A stretch of DNA of 64,000 nt from Novosphingobium sp. KA1 (GCF_017309955.1 NZ_CP021247.1:1947001-2011000); one strand, 5' to 3'. Positions 1-8,926 are shown, counted from the stretch's first letter. Numbers and translations are program-made. Notes: generated by a model not told the origin, from the sequence alone.

Positions 1-1
1 T

Positions 2-433
2 TTCCACTACGTGCTCTCGCTGGGTGCGGTAACGGCGCTCTTTGCGGGTTTCTATTACTGGTTCCCGAAGATGAGCGGGCGGATGCACTCCGAGTTCCTG
101 GCCCACGTGCATTTCTGGGTCTTCTTTGTGGGCGTGAACATGATCTTCTTCCCGATGCACTTCCTCGGGCTGCAGGGCATGCCACGTCGTTACCCCGACT
201 ATGCCGAGGCCTATGCGCACTGGAACTATGTCGCCACGATCGGCTACATGGTCATGGCGGTGAGCATCGGGGTGTGGCTGGTGAACATCCTCTATGCCTT
301 CGTCGCCGGCAAGAAGGCCTCGGACAACTACTGGGGGGAAGGCGCCACTACGCTGGAGTGGACGCTGACCAGCCCGCCGCCGTTCCACCAGTTCGAGACG
401 CTGCCTGTCATCGGCGAGACGGCGCACCACTAA
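2..433 (+). CDS. ctaD: Cytochrome c oxidase subunit I, C-terminal part (partial)
   Basis: This is the 3' end of the catalytic subunit of aa3-type cytochrome c oxidase; the gene begins left of the window. The frame opens with F-H-Y-V-L-S, the end of the conserved HFHYVLS segment. By family alignment the visible His is the low-spin heme a ligand, and the heme a3 ligand lies just outside. About 143 residues remain, with three hydrophobic segments ([27 protein letters not shown] and the stretch near [14 protein letters not shown]), as expected for the last transmembrane helices of COX1. It is followed by ctaB, ctaG and ctaE, the usual alphaproteobacterial oxidase cluster. The protein acts in the inner membrane, reducing O2 and pumping protons. 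Confidence 0.95.
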   Translation, partial: FHYVLSLGAVTALFAGFYYWFPKMSGRMHSEFLAHVHFWVFFVGVNMIFFPMHFLGLQGMPRRYPDYAEAYAHWNYVATIGYMVMAVSIGVWLVNILYAFVAGKKASDNYWGEGATTLEWTLTSPPPFHQFETLPVIGETAHH

Positions 434-551
434 ACCGCATTCGCGCCGCCGCCTCGGGACCATTTTCGGGGCGGCGCCCGGACACGGTTTTATGCTCTGG
501 TTTACGCAGGCCTCGCTTTTTGGAGGCCTGCGGGTGTATGGGCCCGGAACC

Positions 552-1472
552 ATGACCACCACGAGTCCTTCTTCGACGGCCGCGACCTCGCTTCCGGCCG
601 ACTGGCGCGACCTGATCGCGCTGACCAAGCCGCGCGTCATCAGTCTTGTGATCTTCACCGGCCTGTGCGGGCTGCTGGCCGCGCCCGGAGCCATCCACCC
701 GGTATTAGGCTTCACCGCGATCCTGTGCATCGCCATGGGGGCAGGCGGTGCCGCTGCGCTCAACCAGTGGTGGGAGGCGGACCTCGACGCGGGCATGAAG
801 CGCACGGCGAATCGTCCGCTGCCGCAAGGCCGGCTCGATCGCACAACCGCGCGTGATTTCGCGGGCGTGCTCTGCGCGGTTTCGGTCTTCCTGATGGGTT
901 TTGCAGTCGGCTGGCTGCCGGCGGCGATCCTTGCCATCTCGATCTTCTATTATTCCGTCGTCTACACGATCTGGCTCAAGCCGCGCACGCCCCAGAATAT
1001 CGTCATCGGCGGTGGTGCAGGCGCTTTCCCGCCGCTGATCGGCTGGGTCGCGGTGACCGGCCATGTTACCATGATGCCGGTACTGCTGTTCGCGATCATC
1101 TTCTTCTGGACGCCGCCGCACTTCTGGGCGCTGGCCCTGTTCGTGAAGAGTGACTACGCCAAGGTCGGCATTCCGATGATGCCGGTCGTGGCCGGCGAAA
1201 AGTCGACCCGCCGCCAGATCCTGGCCTATGCCGTACTGCTGCTGCCGCTGACGGCGGCGCCCTGGTGGATCGGTGGGACCGGCGCTTTCTACGGCATTTC
1301 CGCGCTGGTGCTGTCCGGCCTGTTCCTGCTCCTGTCGATCCGCGTGGGTCTGCGCGAACGCGACGGGGCCGAGGACAGGATGAAGCCGGAGAAGCAGCTT
1401 TTCGCTTATTCGATTCTCTACCTCTTCGTGCTGTTCGCGGCACTGGTGGTGGATCGCTTCATCATGCTTTGA
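552..1472 (+). CDS. ctaB: Protoheme IX farnesyltransferase (heme o synthase)
   Basis: This UbiA-superfamily membrane prenyltransferase converts heme b to heme o, the first step to the heme a of aa3 oxidase. The protein is 306 residues with about nine hydrophobic segments. The first Asp-rich motif is visible as [15 protein letters not shown] followed by NRPLPQGR; the second conserved loop is [12 protein letters not shown], then a glycine-rich stretch. I chose ATG 552 because the longer upstream reading adds 20 residues unlike the family and crosses a non-conserved GC-rich leader. It sits 118 bp after ctaD and 9 bp before the next small gene, consistent with co-expression. Confidence 0.94.
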   Translation: MTTTSPSSTAATSLPADWRDLIALTKPRVISLVIFTGLCGLLAAPGAIHPVLGFTAILCIAMGAGGAAALNQWWEADLDAGMKRTANRPLPQGRLDRTTARDFAGVLCAVSVFLMGFAVGWLPAAILAISIFYYSVVYTIWLKPRTPQNIVIGGGAGAFPPLIGWVAVTGHVTMMPVLLFAIIFFWTPPHFWALALFVKSDYAKVGIPMMPVVAGEKSTRRQILAYAVLLLPLTAAPWWIGGTGAFYGISALVLSGLFLLLSIRVGLRERDGAEDRMKPEKQLFAYSILYLFVLFAALVVDRFIML

Positions 1473-1481
1473 GGAGAGGAC

Positions 1482-1643
1482 ATGACGCAGCCCAGCAAGA
1501 CGGAGCCCGTGCAGGGCGAGGTCGTCCAGCCTGATCCGCGCACGCCTGAAGAAATTCGCCGCAGCCGCAACAAGGTGCTCGGCCTCAGTCTGGCGGCTTT
1601 TGTGGTACTGGTGTTCCTGATTTCCATCGCGAAGATGGGCTGA
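1482..1643 (+). CDS. Small single-helix protein of the cytochrome oxidase cluster
   Basis: This 53-residue protein lies between ctaB and ctaG. A GAGGAGAG ribosome binding site stands directly before ATG 1482, and its TGA overlaps the ATG of ctaG by one base, so translation is probably coupled. The N-terminal 30 residues are polar (PEEIRRSRNK) and are followed by one transmembrane helix (GLSLAAFVVLVFLISIAKMG). Small one-helix proteins are found at this place in many alphaproteobacterial oxidase clusters (CoxF/CtaF-like). I infer an oxidase assembly or accessory role from position only; the sequence carries no catalytic motif. Confidence 0.8.
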   Translation: MTQPSKTEPVQGEVVQPDPRTPEEIRRSRNKVLGLSLAAFVVLVFLISIAKMG

Positions 1644-2257
1644 TGTCCGGGGTGGCAGGCGAGGGGAAGGGGACGCGCAGCAATCGGCGTGTTGCGTTCA
1701 TCGCCCTGTCGATGGCGGTAGGAATGCTGGGGCTGGGGTTCGCCTCGGTGCCGCTTTACCGGATCTTCTGCCAGGTGACTGGTTATGGCGGTACCACCCG
1801 CCGGGTCGACGAGGCGCAGGCCGCCGCTGTCCAGGGTGTGGGCAAGACGATGTCGATCCGCTTCGACGCCAATGTCGAGCGCGGCATGCCCTGGCAGTTC
1901 AAGCCGCTCCAGCGTACCGATACGGTGACCATCGGCGAGCGCGACATGGCGCTGTTCTGGGCGAAGAACGATTCCGGCAAGGTCATCACCGGTACTGCCA
2001 GCTTCAACGTGGAGCCCGAGCAGGCGGCGCGCTACTTCAACAAGATCCAGTGCTTCTGCTTCACTTCGCAGACCCTGCAGCCGGGGGAGGCCGTGAAGAT
2101 GCCGGTGATCTATTACGTCGATCCGGCCATCCTGAACGATCCCGACAACAAGGACGTGCAGCAGATCACGCTGAGCTACACCTTCCACGTTACCGGCATC
2201 GCCGATGCGACGGCGGGCGATGCGAAGGCACTGGACCGCAAGCAAACGGGCGGTTAA
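1643..2257 (+). CDS. ctaG: Cytochrome c oxidase assembly protein CtaG/Cox11
   Basis: Cox11-family proteins deliver copper to the CuB centre of subunit I. The 204-residue protein has one N-terminal membrane anchor (VAFIALSMAVGMLGLGFASVPLYRIFCQ) followed by a periplasmic domain. The copper-binding signature is clear: IQCFCFTSQ, with CFCF, plus the conserved Cys in YRIFCQVTGYGG. The tail YYVDPAILND...TLSYTFH is typical of the immunoglobulin-like Cox11 fold. The start overlaps the stop of the small upstream gene by one base, and ctaE follows 91 bp later. Confidence 0.96.
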   Translation: MSGVAGEGKGTRSNRRVAFIALSMAVGMLGLGFASVPLYRIFCQVTGYGGTTRRVDEAQAAAVQGVGKTMSIRFDANVERGMPWQFKPLQRTDTVTIGERDMALFWAKNDSGKVITGTASFNVEPEQAARYFNKIQCFCFTSQTLQPGEAVKMPVIYYVDPAILNDPDNKDVQQITLSYTFHVTGIADATAGDAKALDRKQTGG

Positions 2258-2348
2258 GGCTTTGCCCAAGAAATAAATCACGGGGGGGAACCAAGCTCCC
2301 CCGCAAAGATTCGAACAGGCAGATTCGAGCAACGGGGACGAAGGCGCC

Positions 2349-3170
2349 ATGGCCGGTACCAAGAACCACGACTATCACATCCTTCCGCCGGACATCGCGC
2401 CGCTGGCGACCACGATCGGCGCATTGACGTTCACCACCGGCATGGTGCTGTTCATGCACAAGATGCCGGGCGGGGCCTTCGTGCCATGGCTCGGCCTGGC
2501 GATCCTGCTGGCCTCGATGTTCATGTGGTTCTCGAAGATCGTGGGCGAGGCCCATGCCGGCGATCATACGCCGGTGGTGCAGTTGCACCAGCGCTACGGC
2601 ATGATCCTGTTCATCGCCTCGGAAGTGATGTTTTTCGTCGGCTGGTTCTGGGCCTTCTTCGATTTCTCGCTGTTCCCCTCGACCATCGCCGAGGTGGTGG
2701 GCGGTCAGTGGCCGCCCAAGGCGATCGAGGCGGTCATGGATCCTTTCGCGCTGCCGCTGCTCAACACGCTGATCCTGCTGTGCTCGGGCACCACGGTGAC
2801 CTGGGCGCACCATTCGCTGATCCATGGCGATCGTGACGGCCTGAAGAAGGGCCTCTGGGCGACGATCCTCCTTGGCCTGCTGTTCTCCACCATCCAGGCT
2901 TACGAGTATCTCCACGCCCCGTTCCCCTTCGGCCAGAACACTTATGGTTCGGCCTTCTACATGGCGACGGGTTTCCACGGCTTCCACGTGATCGTCGGCA
3001 CCATCATGCTGATCGTCTGCCTGAAGCGCGCCTACAACGGCGATTTCACGCCGCGCCAGCACTTCGGGTTCGAGGCGGCGGCGTGGTACTGGCACTTCGT
3101 CGACGTCGTGTGGCTGTTCCTGTTTGTCGCCGTCTACGTCTGGGGCGGCTGGGGTTATCCTACGCACTGA
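2349..3170 (+). CDS. ctaE: Cytochrome c oxidase subunit III
   Basis: This is the third core subunit of the aa3 oxidase, a seven-helix membrane protein thought to stabilise the core and support proton uptake. The 273 residues start KNHDYHILPPDIAPL. Family landmarks include HQRYGMILFIASEVMFFVGWFWAFF, the Glu-bearing helix, and GFHGFHVIVGTIMLIVC, and it ends with WYWHFVDVVWLFLFVAVYVWGGWG. ATG 2349 is preceded by a gap that includes a purine-rich stretch (CGGGGACGAAGGCGCC). A hairpin at 3213-3245 separates it from the SURF1 gene. Confidence 0.97.
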   Translation: MAGTKNHDYHILPPDIAPLATTIGALTFTTGMVLFMHKMPGGAFVPWLGLAILLASMFMWFSKIVGEAHAGDHTPVVQLHQRYGMILFIASEVMFFVGWFWAFFDFSLFPSTIAEVVGGQWPPKAIEAVMDPFALPLLNTLILLCSGTTVTWAHHSLIHGDRDGLKKGLWATILLGLLFSTIQAYEYLHAPFPFGQNTYGSAFYMATGFHGFHVIVGTIMLIVCLKRAYNGDFTPRQHFGFEAAAWYWHFVDVVWLFLFVAVYVWGGWGYPTH

Positions 3171-3212
3171 GGCTGACTCACTGATCCTTCGCAAGGATCG
3201 CACCCATTTCGA

Positions 3213-3245
3213 AAGGGCAGCCGGAGTGATGCTTCGGCTGCCCTT
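3213..3245 (+). terminator. Hairpin between ctaE and SURF1 (terminator or attenuator)
   Basis: The arms 3213-3226 and 3232-3245 pair over 14 bp with one G-T wobble and a TGATG loop. There is no true T-tract (TTCTCGC follows), so partial termination or processing is more likely than a full stop. A second small hairpin (GATCCTT/AAGGATC, 3183-3199) lies just upstream. Confidence 0.5.
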
Positions 3246-3267
3246 CTCGCATCAGGACACCCGGCAA

Positions 3268-3855
3268 ATGCCCCGCATCCCCATCCTGCCTACGCTGATC
3301 GTCCTCGCCGCCGTCGCGGTCATGGTGAAGCTGGGCTTCTGGCAGCTCGATCGGTTGCAGCAGAAGGAAGCTCTGCTTCGCGAATATGCCTTCGCCAGGG
3401 CCAGCCCGCAGGTTGTCGATTTCGAGCACGACCTGCTTGTGGACGGCCCGGGCTTGTACGGAAAGGTAGCGCTCGACTGCACGAAGGTAGGCCCCGACCA
3501 ACCTCTTGCCGGACGAAATGCTCATGGCGAACCCGGTTGGGCGCACCAGTTCGATTGCGCCTTTCCGATGCGTCTCAAAGGGGAGGCCCACCGCAACGTC
3601 GTCATCGGCTGGAGCAATTCGCCTGCCGTGGTCGAATGGCACGGCGGCCGCGTCGTAGGCACGCTTTCCCCGGACAGGGACCATGGCGAGCGCGTGATCG
3701 CCGATCCGCCGCTCGGCGGACTGGCTGCCAATGCCAAGCCCGACCCTTCCGAAATTCCCAACAACCACCTCGCTTACGCCGTCCAGTGGTTCCTTTTTGC
3801 CGCCACGGCGCTGGTGATTTACGGGCTGGCTTTGCTGAAGCGGGGGCGCAAGTAA
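3268..3855 (+). CDS. SURF1 family cytochrome oxidase assembly protein
   Basis: SURF1/Shy1 proteins assist heme a insertion into subunit I. The 195-residue frame has the standard layout: an N-terminal helix (IPILPTLIVLAAVAVMVKLGFWQLDRLQQKE, whose FWQLDRLQQKEALL is the SURF1 signature), a periplasmic part with GRNAHGEPGW and VVIGWSN, and a C-terminal helix preceded by NNHLAYAVQWFLFAA, also diagnostic. I used ATG 3268 because the signature helix begins right after it; the upstream in-frame extension crosses the hairpin. It is shorter than many SURF1 proteins (about 240 residues), mostly in the periplasmic loop. Confidence 0.92.
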   Translation: MPRIPILPTLIVLAAVAVMVKLGFWQLDRLQQKEALLREYAFARASPQVVDFEHDLLVDGPGLYGKVALDCTKVGPDQPLAGRNAHGEPGWAHQFDCAFPMRLKGEAHRNVVIGWSNSPAVVEWHGGRVVGTLSPDRDHGERVIADPPLGGLAANAKPDPSEIPNNHLAYAVQWFLFAATALVIYGLALLKRGRK

Positions 3856-3882
3856 TGAAGGAATATCGGGAATTCGCCTGGT

Positions 3883-3921
3883 CCCGTCATGCCGGCGTAA
3901 CCGCAGGGAACGGATGACGGG
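3883..3921. repeat. Inverted repeat in the SURF1-thrC gap
   Basis: CCCGTCAT (3883-3890) and ATGACGGG (3914-3921) form a perfect 8 bp inverted pair with a 23-base spacer. The gap 3856-4091 holds no gene. It could be a REP-like unit or a weak terminator of the oxidase cluster; no T-tract follows. Confidence 0.35.
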
Positions 3922-4091
3922 AGCGGGGAGCGGGAGCAAGGGGCTGGCTTCGATCCTGTTCCGGGCCGCAGGGTAAGCCCGCAGCGATCCTTTTTCCCGG
4001 CGGCCCAGCTTCTTCCCCCTTTAGGAATTGTTCGCGCGCCAGCCCAACGACAGGCTTTTCATTTCGCGTCCCTGCGGCTAACCGCGCGGGC

Positions 4092-5492
4092 ATGGACTAT
4101 ATCAGCACCCGCGGCAGCGCACCGGCGCTCGACTTCGAAGGCGCCACGCTCGCCGGTCTCGCATCCGACGGCGGCCTCTATGTGCCGCGGGAGTGGCCGC
4201 GCTTCTCGGCCGACGAGATCGCTGCGATGGCGGGGCTGCCCTATGCCGAACTGGCCGCCAAGGTCATGTTCCCCTTTGTCGAGGGCAGCCTGACCTACGA
4301 CCGCCTACTGGAACTGACCACACAGGCCTACGGCCGCTTCGCCCACAAGGCGGTGACGCCGCTCAAGCAATTGGACGAGCAGCAGTGGGTGCTGGAACTG
4401 TTCCACGGCCCGACGCTCGCGTTCAAGGACGTCGCGCTGCAACTGCTGGGCCTGCTCTTCGAGGAATTCCTCGGCCGTTCGGAGCGTAACCTGACCATCG
4501 TCGGCGCGACCTCAGGCGATACCGGTTCGGCGGCGATCGACGCGGTGGCGGGCCGTGCCAAGGTCGATATCTTCATGCTGCACCCCAAGGGCCGCGTGTC
4601 CGACGTGCAGCGCCGCCAGATGACCACGGTGCTGGCGCCCAACGTCCACAACATCGCCATCGACGGCTCGTTCGACGACGCGCAGGCGACCGTGAAGCGC
4701 ATGTTCAACGACAAGGCGATGACCGATCGCTTCGCCATCGGCGCGGTGAACTCGATCAACTGGGCGCGCCTGATGGCGCAGGTGGTCTATTACTTCGCCG
4801 CTGGACTCCAGTTGGGCGCGCCGCACCGCAAGGTTGCCTTCTCGGTGCCGACCGGAAACTTCGGCGATGTCTTCGCCGGATATGTCGCCGCGCAGATGGG
4901 CCTGCCGGTCGAGAAGCTGATCGTTGCCACCAACGTCAACGACATCCTTCACCGCGCGCTGGCAGACGGCGACTACTCGCAGGGCACGGTAACGCCGACC
5001 GCGGCGCCCTCGATGGACATCCAGGTTTCGTCGAACTTCGAACGCCTGCTGTTCGACCTCGGCGGCCGTGACGGCAAGGCGCTGGCCGAGCAGATGGCCG
5101 GGTTCGAGGCGACCAAGGCCATGCAACTGACCAATGCGCAGCGGGAAGGCGCCGCCGCGCTGTTCTCGTCGGCCCGCACCGACGCCGACGAAATGGCCCA
5201 GGCTATCCGCTGGGCCTGGGAGAACTGCGGCGAGCTGATCGATCCGCACACCGCCTGCGGTCTGTTTGCCGCCCGCACCGCCGGTATCGATGCCAAGGTT
5301 CCGATCGTCACGCTGGCGACCGCGCATCCGGCCAAGTTCCCCGATGCGGTCGAGCGCGCAACCGGGCAGCGCTCGGGCCTGCCTGCACGCGTCGGCGACC
5401 TGTTCGAACGTGAGGAGAAGTGCGTCGACCTGACCGGCGACTACGAATCGATCGCCGATTTCGTGGCCCAGCACGCGAGCCCGAAGATCTGA
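4092..5492 (+). CDS. thrC: Threonine synthase
   Basis: This PLP enzyme converts O-phosphohomoserine to threonine in the cytoplasm. The 466-residue product begins MDYISTRGSAPALDFEGATLAGLASDGGLYVP in three conserved blocks of the family. The PLP-binding lysine lies in FHGPTLAFKDVALQLLG, and the phosphate-binding loop is GATSGDTGSAAI. The substrate-site segment SVPTGNFGDVFAGY is also present. The length matches the fungal/proteobacterial type of threonine synthase (about 460). Its TGA overlaps the ATG of the following methyltransferase (ATGA), so the two are probably translated together. Confidence 0.97.
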   Translation: MDYISTRGSAPALDFEGATLAGLASDGGLYVPREWPRFSADEIAAMAGLPYAELAAKVMFPFVEGSLTYDRLLELTTQAYGRFAHKAVTPLKQLDEQQWVLELFHGPTLAFKDVALQLLGLLFEEFLGRSERNLTIVGATSGDTGSAAIDAVAGRAKVDIFMLHPKGRVSDVQRRQMTTVLAPNVHNIAIDGSFDDAQATVKRMFNDKAMTDRFAIGAVNSINWARLMAQVVYYFAAGLQLGAPHRKVAFSVPTGNFGDVFAGYVAAQMGLPVEKLIVATNVNDILHRALADGDYSQGTVTPTAAPSMDIQVSSNFERLLFDLGGRDGKALAEQMAGFEATKAMQLTNAQREGAAALFSSARTDADEMAQAIRWAWENCGELIDPHTACGLFAARTAGIDAKVPIVTLATAHPAKFPDAVERATGQRSGLPARVGDLFEREEKCVDLTGDYESIADFVAQHASPKI

Positions 5493-6391
5493 TGGCACGC
5501 CTGGAAACCCAACCCGTCATCCTCGCCGGAGAGGGCTGGGACGATTATGGCCTTGTCGATTCGGGGCACGGTCGCAAGCTGGAGCGCTATGGCGACTACC
5601 GCTTCGTGCGCCCCGAACCGCAGGCGATGTGGACCCCGCGCCTTGAAAACTGGGACGCGCACGGTGAATTCGTACCCGGATCGGACGAGGACGGCGGTGG
5701 CAGGTGGCAGTTCGACAAGCCGGTGCCGCGCGAAGGCTGGCCGCTCTCGTGGAACGAAGTCAGATTCACCGCGCAGTGCACGCCGTTCCGCCATCTCGGC
5801 TTCTTCCCGGACATGGCGCCGGTGTGGGACTGGATGCGCGAAATGCTTGCGGGCAGGAGCGATGCCAACACGCTGAACCTGTTCGGCTATACCGGGGTCG
5901 GCACCATGGCGCTTTCGGCGCATGGGCCGGTGACGCACGTCGATGCCTCGAAGAAGTCGGTCGGTCAGGCGCGCGAGAACGCGGCGCTGGCGGGCCTGGA
6001 GGATCGCCCGGTCCGCTGGCTGATCGACGATGCCGCCAAGTTTGCCGCGCGCGAAGTGCGCCGGGGCAAGCGTTATGACGGCATCATCCTCGATCCGCCC
6101 AAGTTCGGCCGTGGTCCCACCGGCGAGACATGGCGTCTGGAAGAGAACCTGCCCGGCCTGCTGGCCGATTGCCGCCAGTTGCTCGACGCCGACAGCAAGT
6201 TCCTGTTCCTCACCGTCTATGCCGTGCGCATGTCTTCGCTGGCGCTGGCCGGGCTGATGGAGGAACTGTTCCGCGACCTGCCCGGAACCATCGAGCACGG
6301 CGACCTTTCGGTGCGCGAGGACCGCATCTCGGAAAATGGGGGCCGCTTGCTGCCGACGGCAATCTTCGCACGCTGGCGCAATAACGGCTAA
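5492..6391 (+). CDS. Class I SAM-dependent methyltransferase, RlmI/RlmK-like
   Basis: The 299-residue protein has the Rossmann methyltransferase core of the 23S rRNA methyltransferases RlmI/RlmK (Methyltrans_SAM family). SAM-binding motif I is LNLFGYTGVGTMALSAHG, followed by the acidic VDASKKSVGQARENAALAG. Motif IV is DGIILDPPKFGRG, as in RlmI, and SKFLFLTVYA forms a later strand. The N-terminal 120 residues (GWDDYGLVDSGHGRKLERYGDYRFVRPEPQ) correspond to the substrate domain of this family, but no full PUA domain is evident. The start ATG overlaps the thrC stop. rRNA is the likely substrate by family; the exact site is not shown. Confidence 0.88.
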   Translation: MARLETQPVILAGEGWDDYGLVDSGHGRKLERYGDYRFVRPEPQAMWTPRLENWDAHGEFVPGSDEDGGGRWQFDKPVPREGWPLSWNEVRFTAQCTPFRHLGFFPDMAPVWDWMREMLAGRSDANTLNLFGYTGVGTMALSAHGPVTHVDASKKSVGQARENAALAGLEDRPVRWLIDDAAKFAAREVRRGKRYDGIILDPPKFGRGPTGETWRLEENLPGLLADCRQLLDADSKFLFLTVYAVRMSSLALAGLMEELFRDLPGTIEHGDLSVREDRISENGGRLLPTAIFARWRNNG

Positions 6392-6402
6392 GGGCCTGAG
6401 CC

Positions 6403-6783
6403 ATGACCGCCATCACCGATTCGCTTATCCTCGAAGTCGCCGATTTCGAACACGACGTTCTCACCGGGATCTACTCGGAAGAGACCGGTAAGCCGCAGCC
6501 CCTGCGCTTCACCATCCAGGTCTCGATGAAGCCGATCGACCGCTACACGCCCGACACGCCGCTGACCGAGAGCAAGAACTACATGGATCTCAAGTTCGCG
6601 GCCAGCGATGCGCTGCCCGCCGGGGTCCATTTCAAGCTGATCGAGGCGGTGGCCGATCACGTCTGCGAGACTTTGTTCCTGCAGGACGCGCGGATCACCG
6701 CGGTGACGGTGAAGATCGTCAAGCTCGCCATTGCCGAAGCGGGCGAGAAGATCGGCATCACGCTCACCCGGCAGCGCCGCTGA
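6403..6783 (+). CDS. folB: Dihydroneopterin aldolase family protein
   Basis: FolB cleaves 7,8-dihydroneopterin to 6-hydroxymethyl-dihydropterin in folate synthesis. At 126 residues it has family length. Visible features are the N-terminal strand with VGIYSEE-like sequence (DVLTGIYSEETGKPQPLRF), the YxD-like segment ESKNYMDLKFAA, the helix VHFKLIEAVADHVCETLF with the active-site Glu, and the closing strand VTVKIVKLAIAEAGEKIGITLTR. It lies 11 bp after the methyltransferase gene and 3 bp before the next gene. The T-fold may also host epimerase activity, so the exact reaction is inferred. Confidence 0.88.
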   Translation: MTAITDSLILEVADFEHDVLTGIYSEETGKPQPLRFTIQVSMKPIDRYTPDTPLTESKNYMDLKFAASDALPAGVHFKLIEAVADHVCETLFLQDARITAVTVKIVKLAIAEAGEKIGITLTRQRR

Positions 6784-6786
6784 GCC

Positions 6787-7113
6787 ATGATCCTGCGCGT
6801 AGGGCCCCTGGCGGTGAATCCGCTCGATGCCGCCGCGCAGTTCCATGCCGAGGTCCTGCCTGCCGCCCGCGCTGCCTTGCAGGGCGGTGAGGAGCTGACG
6901 CTGGTGTTTGCGCCTGCCGATCATACCCACCGGGGCTGGCGCCTTGCCGTCGTGCAGGAGCTGGCCCGCGATCATGCCCCTCTCAGGGTCAATGCGCTGT
7001 GCGGCGGGGACGAGCAGGCCATCGTCGCGGCGGCGGATTGGCTGGGCCGGGCACCGGGCGTCACCGGGCAATACCTTCCGCTTGATGCGAAGGGCGCGGG
7101 GGCCTTAGTATAG
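6787..7113 (+). CDS. Conserved small Rossmann-like protein of unknown function
   Basis: This 108-residue protein lies between folB (3 bp upstream) and moaA (8 bp downstream), so all three are probably one transcript. The sequence alternates short strands and helices: [71 protein letters not shown] in outline. This fits a small alpha/beta domain. It has no signal peptide, membrane helix or recognisable catalytic motif. Short proteins of this kind occur next to fol/moa genes in sphingomonads. I assign no function. Confidence 0.75.
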   Translation: MILRVGPLAVNPLDAAAQFHAEVLPAARAALQGGEELTLVFAPADHTHRGWRLAVVQELARDHAPLRVNALCGGDEQAIVAAADWLGRAPGVTGQYLPLDAKGAGALV

Positions 7114-7121
7114 CCCCAGCC

Positions 7122-8126
7122 ATGAGCCTCGCACCGCCCCTCGTCGACCAGTTCCAACGCCGCATCACCTACTTGCGGCTTTCGGTGACCGATCGCTGCG
7201 ACTTGCGCTGCTCCTACTGCATGCCCGAGCGGATGGCCTTTCTGCCCAGGAAGGACGTGCTCAGCCTTGAGGAACTGCACAAGCTCTCGCTCGGCTTCAT
7301 CGCTCGGGGCGTGACCAGGCTCAGGCTCACCGGCGGCGAACCGCTGGTGCGGCGCGATGCGATCGAGTTGGTTCGCGCGCTGGGCCGCAAGCTCGGTGAT
7401 GGCCTGGAGGAACTGACCCTCACCACCAACGGCACCCGCCTGGCCGAATTTGCCGACGATCTCGCCGCGGCTGGCGTGCGGCGGATCAACGTATCGCTCG
7501 ACACGCTGGACCGCGCGACGTTCGCGCGCATCACCCGCCGGGATTCGCTGCCCCAGGTGCTTGAGGGGCTGGCGGCCGCCAAGGCGGCGGGGATCGCCGT
7601 GAAGCTGAATACCGTCGCTCTCAAGGGGCTGAACGAACAGCATATCCCTGAAATCGTCGGCTGGGCGCACGGGCAGGGCTTTGACGCCACGCTGATCGAG
7701 GTCATGCCGCTGGGCGAGGTCGAGGAAGACCGCATCGACCATTACCTGCCGCTGCCGGCGGTACGCGATGATCTCGAGCGACGCTGGACGCTGACGCCGA
7801 GCGGCCACCGCACCGGCGGCCCGGCGCGCTATTTCGATGTGGTGGAAACTGGTGGCCGGATCGGTTTCATCACACCGCTCACCGGGAACTTCTGCGAGAG
7901 CTGCAACCGCATCCGCGTCACCGCGACCGGGCAGCTCTATGCTTGCCTTGGTGGCAGCGAGCGGGTGGACCTGCGCGCTGCGCTGCGCAGCGCGGATCCC
8001 GACACTGCGCTCGGTGCCGCGTTTGACGCGGCAATGCGGATCAAGCCGGAACGCCACCACTTCGCCATCGACAGGCGCGGCGCCGCCCCGGCGCTGGCAC
8101 GCCACATGTCGATGACGGGAGGCTGA
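7122..8126 (+). CDS. moaA: GTP 3',8-cyclase MoaA
   Basis: This radical-SAM enzyme performs the first step of molybdenum cofactor synthesis from GTP. In the 334 residues the SAM cluster cysteines are C26, C30 and C33 (CDLRCSYC), and the second cluster uses C258, C261 and C275 (NFCESCNRI...YACLG). [10 protein letters not shown] is the GGE motif, and LTTNGTRL and NVSLDTL are further core strands. The protein ends in Gly-Gly, which the family needs for activity. The next genes are moaD (2 bp away) and moaE, giving a compact moaADE operon; moaC and moaB are not in the window. Confidence 0.97.
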   Translation: MSLAPPLVDQFQRRITYLRLSVTDRCDLRCSYCMPERMAFLPRKDVLSLEELHKLSLGFIARGVTRLRLTGGEPLVRRDAIELVRALGRKLGDGLEELTLTTNGTRLAEFADDLAAAGVRRINVSLDTLDRATFARITRRDSLPQVLEGLAAAKAAGIAVKLNTVALKGLNEQHIPEIVGWAHGQGFDATLIEVMPLGEVEEDRIDHYLPLPAVRDDLERRWTLTPSGHRTGGPARYFDVVETGGRIGFITPLTGNFCESCNRIRVTATGQLYACLGGSERVDLRAALRSADPDTALGAAFDAAMRIKPERHHFAIDRRGAAPALARHMSMTGG

Positions 8127-8128
8127 GA

Positions 8129-8389
8129 ATGCAGGCAAGACTGGTGTTCCTCGGCCGTCTCGAGGACCTTGCAGGCGGGGCAGACCATGACCTGGCCGCC
8201 AGCGCGCCGCTGGACTGGTATGACGTGCTCGGCTGGCTGGGCGATCATTTCGTGCCGGAACTGGCCGATACCGTGGCTGGGGATAAAGTCCGGGTGGCGG
8301 TGAACGGTGCGCTGCTGGGCGACAAGCACGCGCTGGTGCTGGCCGATGGCGACGAACTCGCGTTCCTTCCGCCGGTCTCGGGAGGCTGA
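8129..8389 (+). CDS. moaD: Molybdopterin synthase sulfur carrier subunit MoaD
   Basis: The 86-residue protein is a ubiquitin-fold sulfur carrier that is thiocarboxylated at its C-terminus and supplies sulfur to precursor Z in the MoaD-MoaE complex. The C-terminal Gly-Gly is present (FLPPVSGG), preceded by the conserved LADGDELAFLPP strand. The N-terminal half (RLVFLGRLEDLAGG...LDWYDVLGWLGDHF) fits the beta-grasp fold. It starts 2 bp after moaA and ends one base before the GTG of moaE. Confidence 0.94.
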   Translation: MQARLVFLGRLEDLAGGADHDLAASAPLDWYDVLGWLGDHFVPELADTVAGDKVRVAVNGALLGDKHALVLADGDELAFLPPVSGG

Positions 8390-8390
8390 G

Positions 8391-8837
8391 GTGGACAGCC
8401 AGGTCCGCCTGCTGACCGCGCCGTTCGATCCCGCCGCCCTGCTGGCCGCGTTCACGGCGGGCCTGCCCCATGCCGGCGGGGTCGTCAGTTTCCTCGGCCA
8501 GGTACGGGCGGGCGAGGGGGTGGAGGCGCTCGAACTTCGGCATTACGAACCGCTGACGCTTCCGGCCATGCGTGACCTTGCGGCGCGCGTGCGCGGGCGC
8601 TGGGATATTGACGGTTTGCTGATCGTCCATCGCAGCGGCGAGATGGGCCCGGCCGAGCCGATCGTGCTGGTCGCCGCCGCCGCGCGCCATCGCCGCGATG
8701 CTTTTGCCGCTGCGGACTTCGCGATGGATCACCTCAAGAGCGAATCGTGGTTCTGGAAGCGCGAGAAGCACGGCGGGATCTGGCACTGGATCGAGCCGCG
8801 CGAGCAGGATTTCGAGGACATCGCCCGCTGGGGGTGA
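8391..8837 (+). CDS. moaE: Molybdopterin synthase catalytic subunit MoaE
   Basis: MoaE converts precursor Z to molybdopterin with MoaD. I place the start at GTG 8391, one base after the moaD stop, preceded by GGGAGGCTGA as ribosome binding site; the family N-terminus (QVRLLTAPFDPAALLAAF) begins right there, giving 148 residues. Conserved features are VVSFLGQVRAGEGVEALELRHYE in pieces, HRSGEMGPAEPIVLVA, and the catalytic lysine region DHLKSESWFWKREKHGG. The moaADE genes act as one unit. Confidence 0.95.
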   Translation: MDSQVRLLTAPFDPAALLAAFTAGLPHAGGVVSFLGQVRAGEGVEALELRHYEPLTLPAMRDLAARVRGRWDIDGLLIVHRSGEMGPAEPIVLVAAAARHRRDAFAAADFAMDHLKSESWFWKREKHGGIWHWIEPREQDFEDIARWG

Positions 8838-8864
8838 AGCGGCGCGCGCAAATGGCGACTGCGT

Positions 8865-8878
8865 TTGATTCGCATCAA
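8865..8878 (+). promoter_or_regulatory. FNR/FixK-type box (TTGAT-N4-ATCAA)
   Basis: TTGATTCGCATCAA is a perfect match to the dyad bound by FNR/FixK/FnrL regulators. It ends 48 bp before the ATG of the small membrane protein at 8927 and lies 27 bp after moaE, so the likely target is the small gene, under low-oxygen control. Seen directly; the regulation is inferred. Confidence 0.7.
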
Positions 8879-8926
8879 TGAAGCCCGGCTTCTCCTGCTG
8901 CATTGCCGTGGCAGGAGATCATCGCC

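Noticed and set aside
1418..3203. Long minus-strand open frames opposite ctaG and ctaE
   Set aside because: They are antisense to clear genes, Arg/His-rich, and match no family; they arise from GC-rich codon bias.
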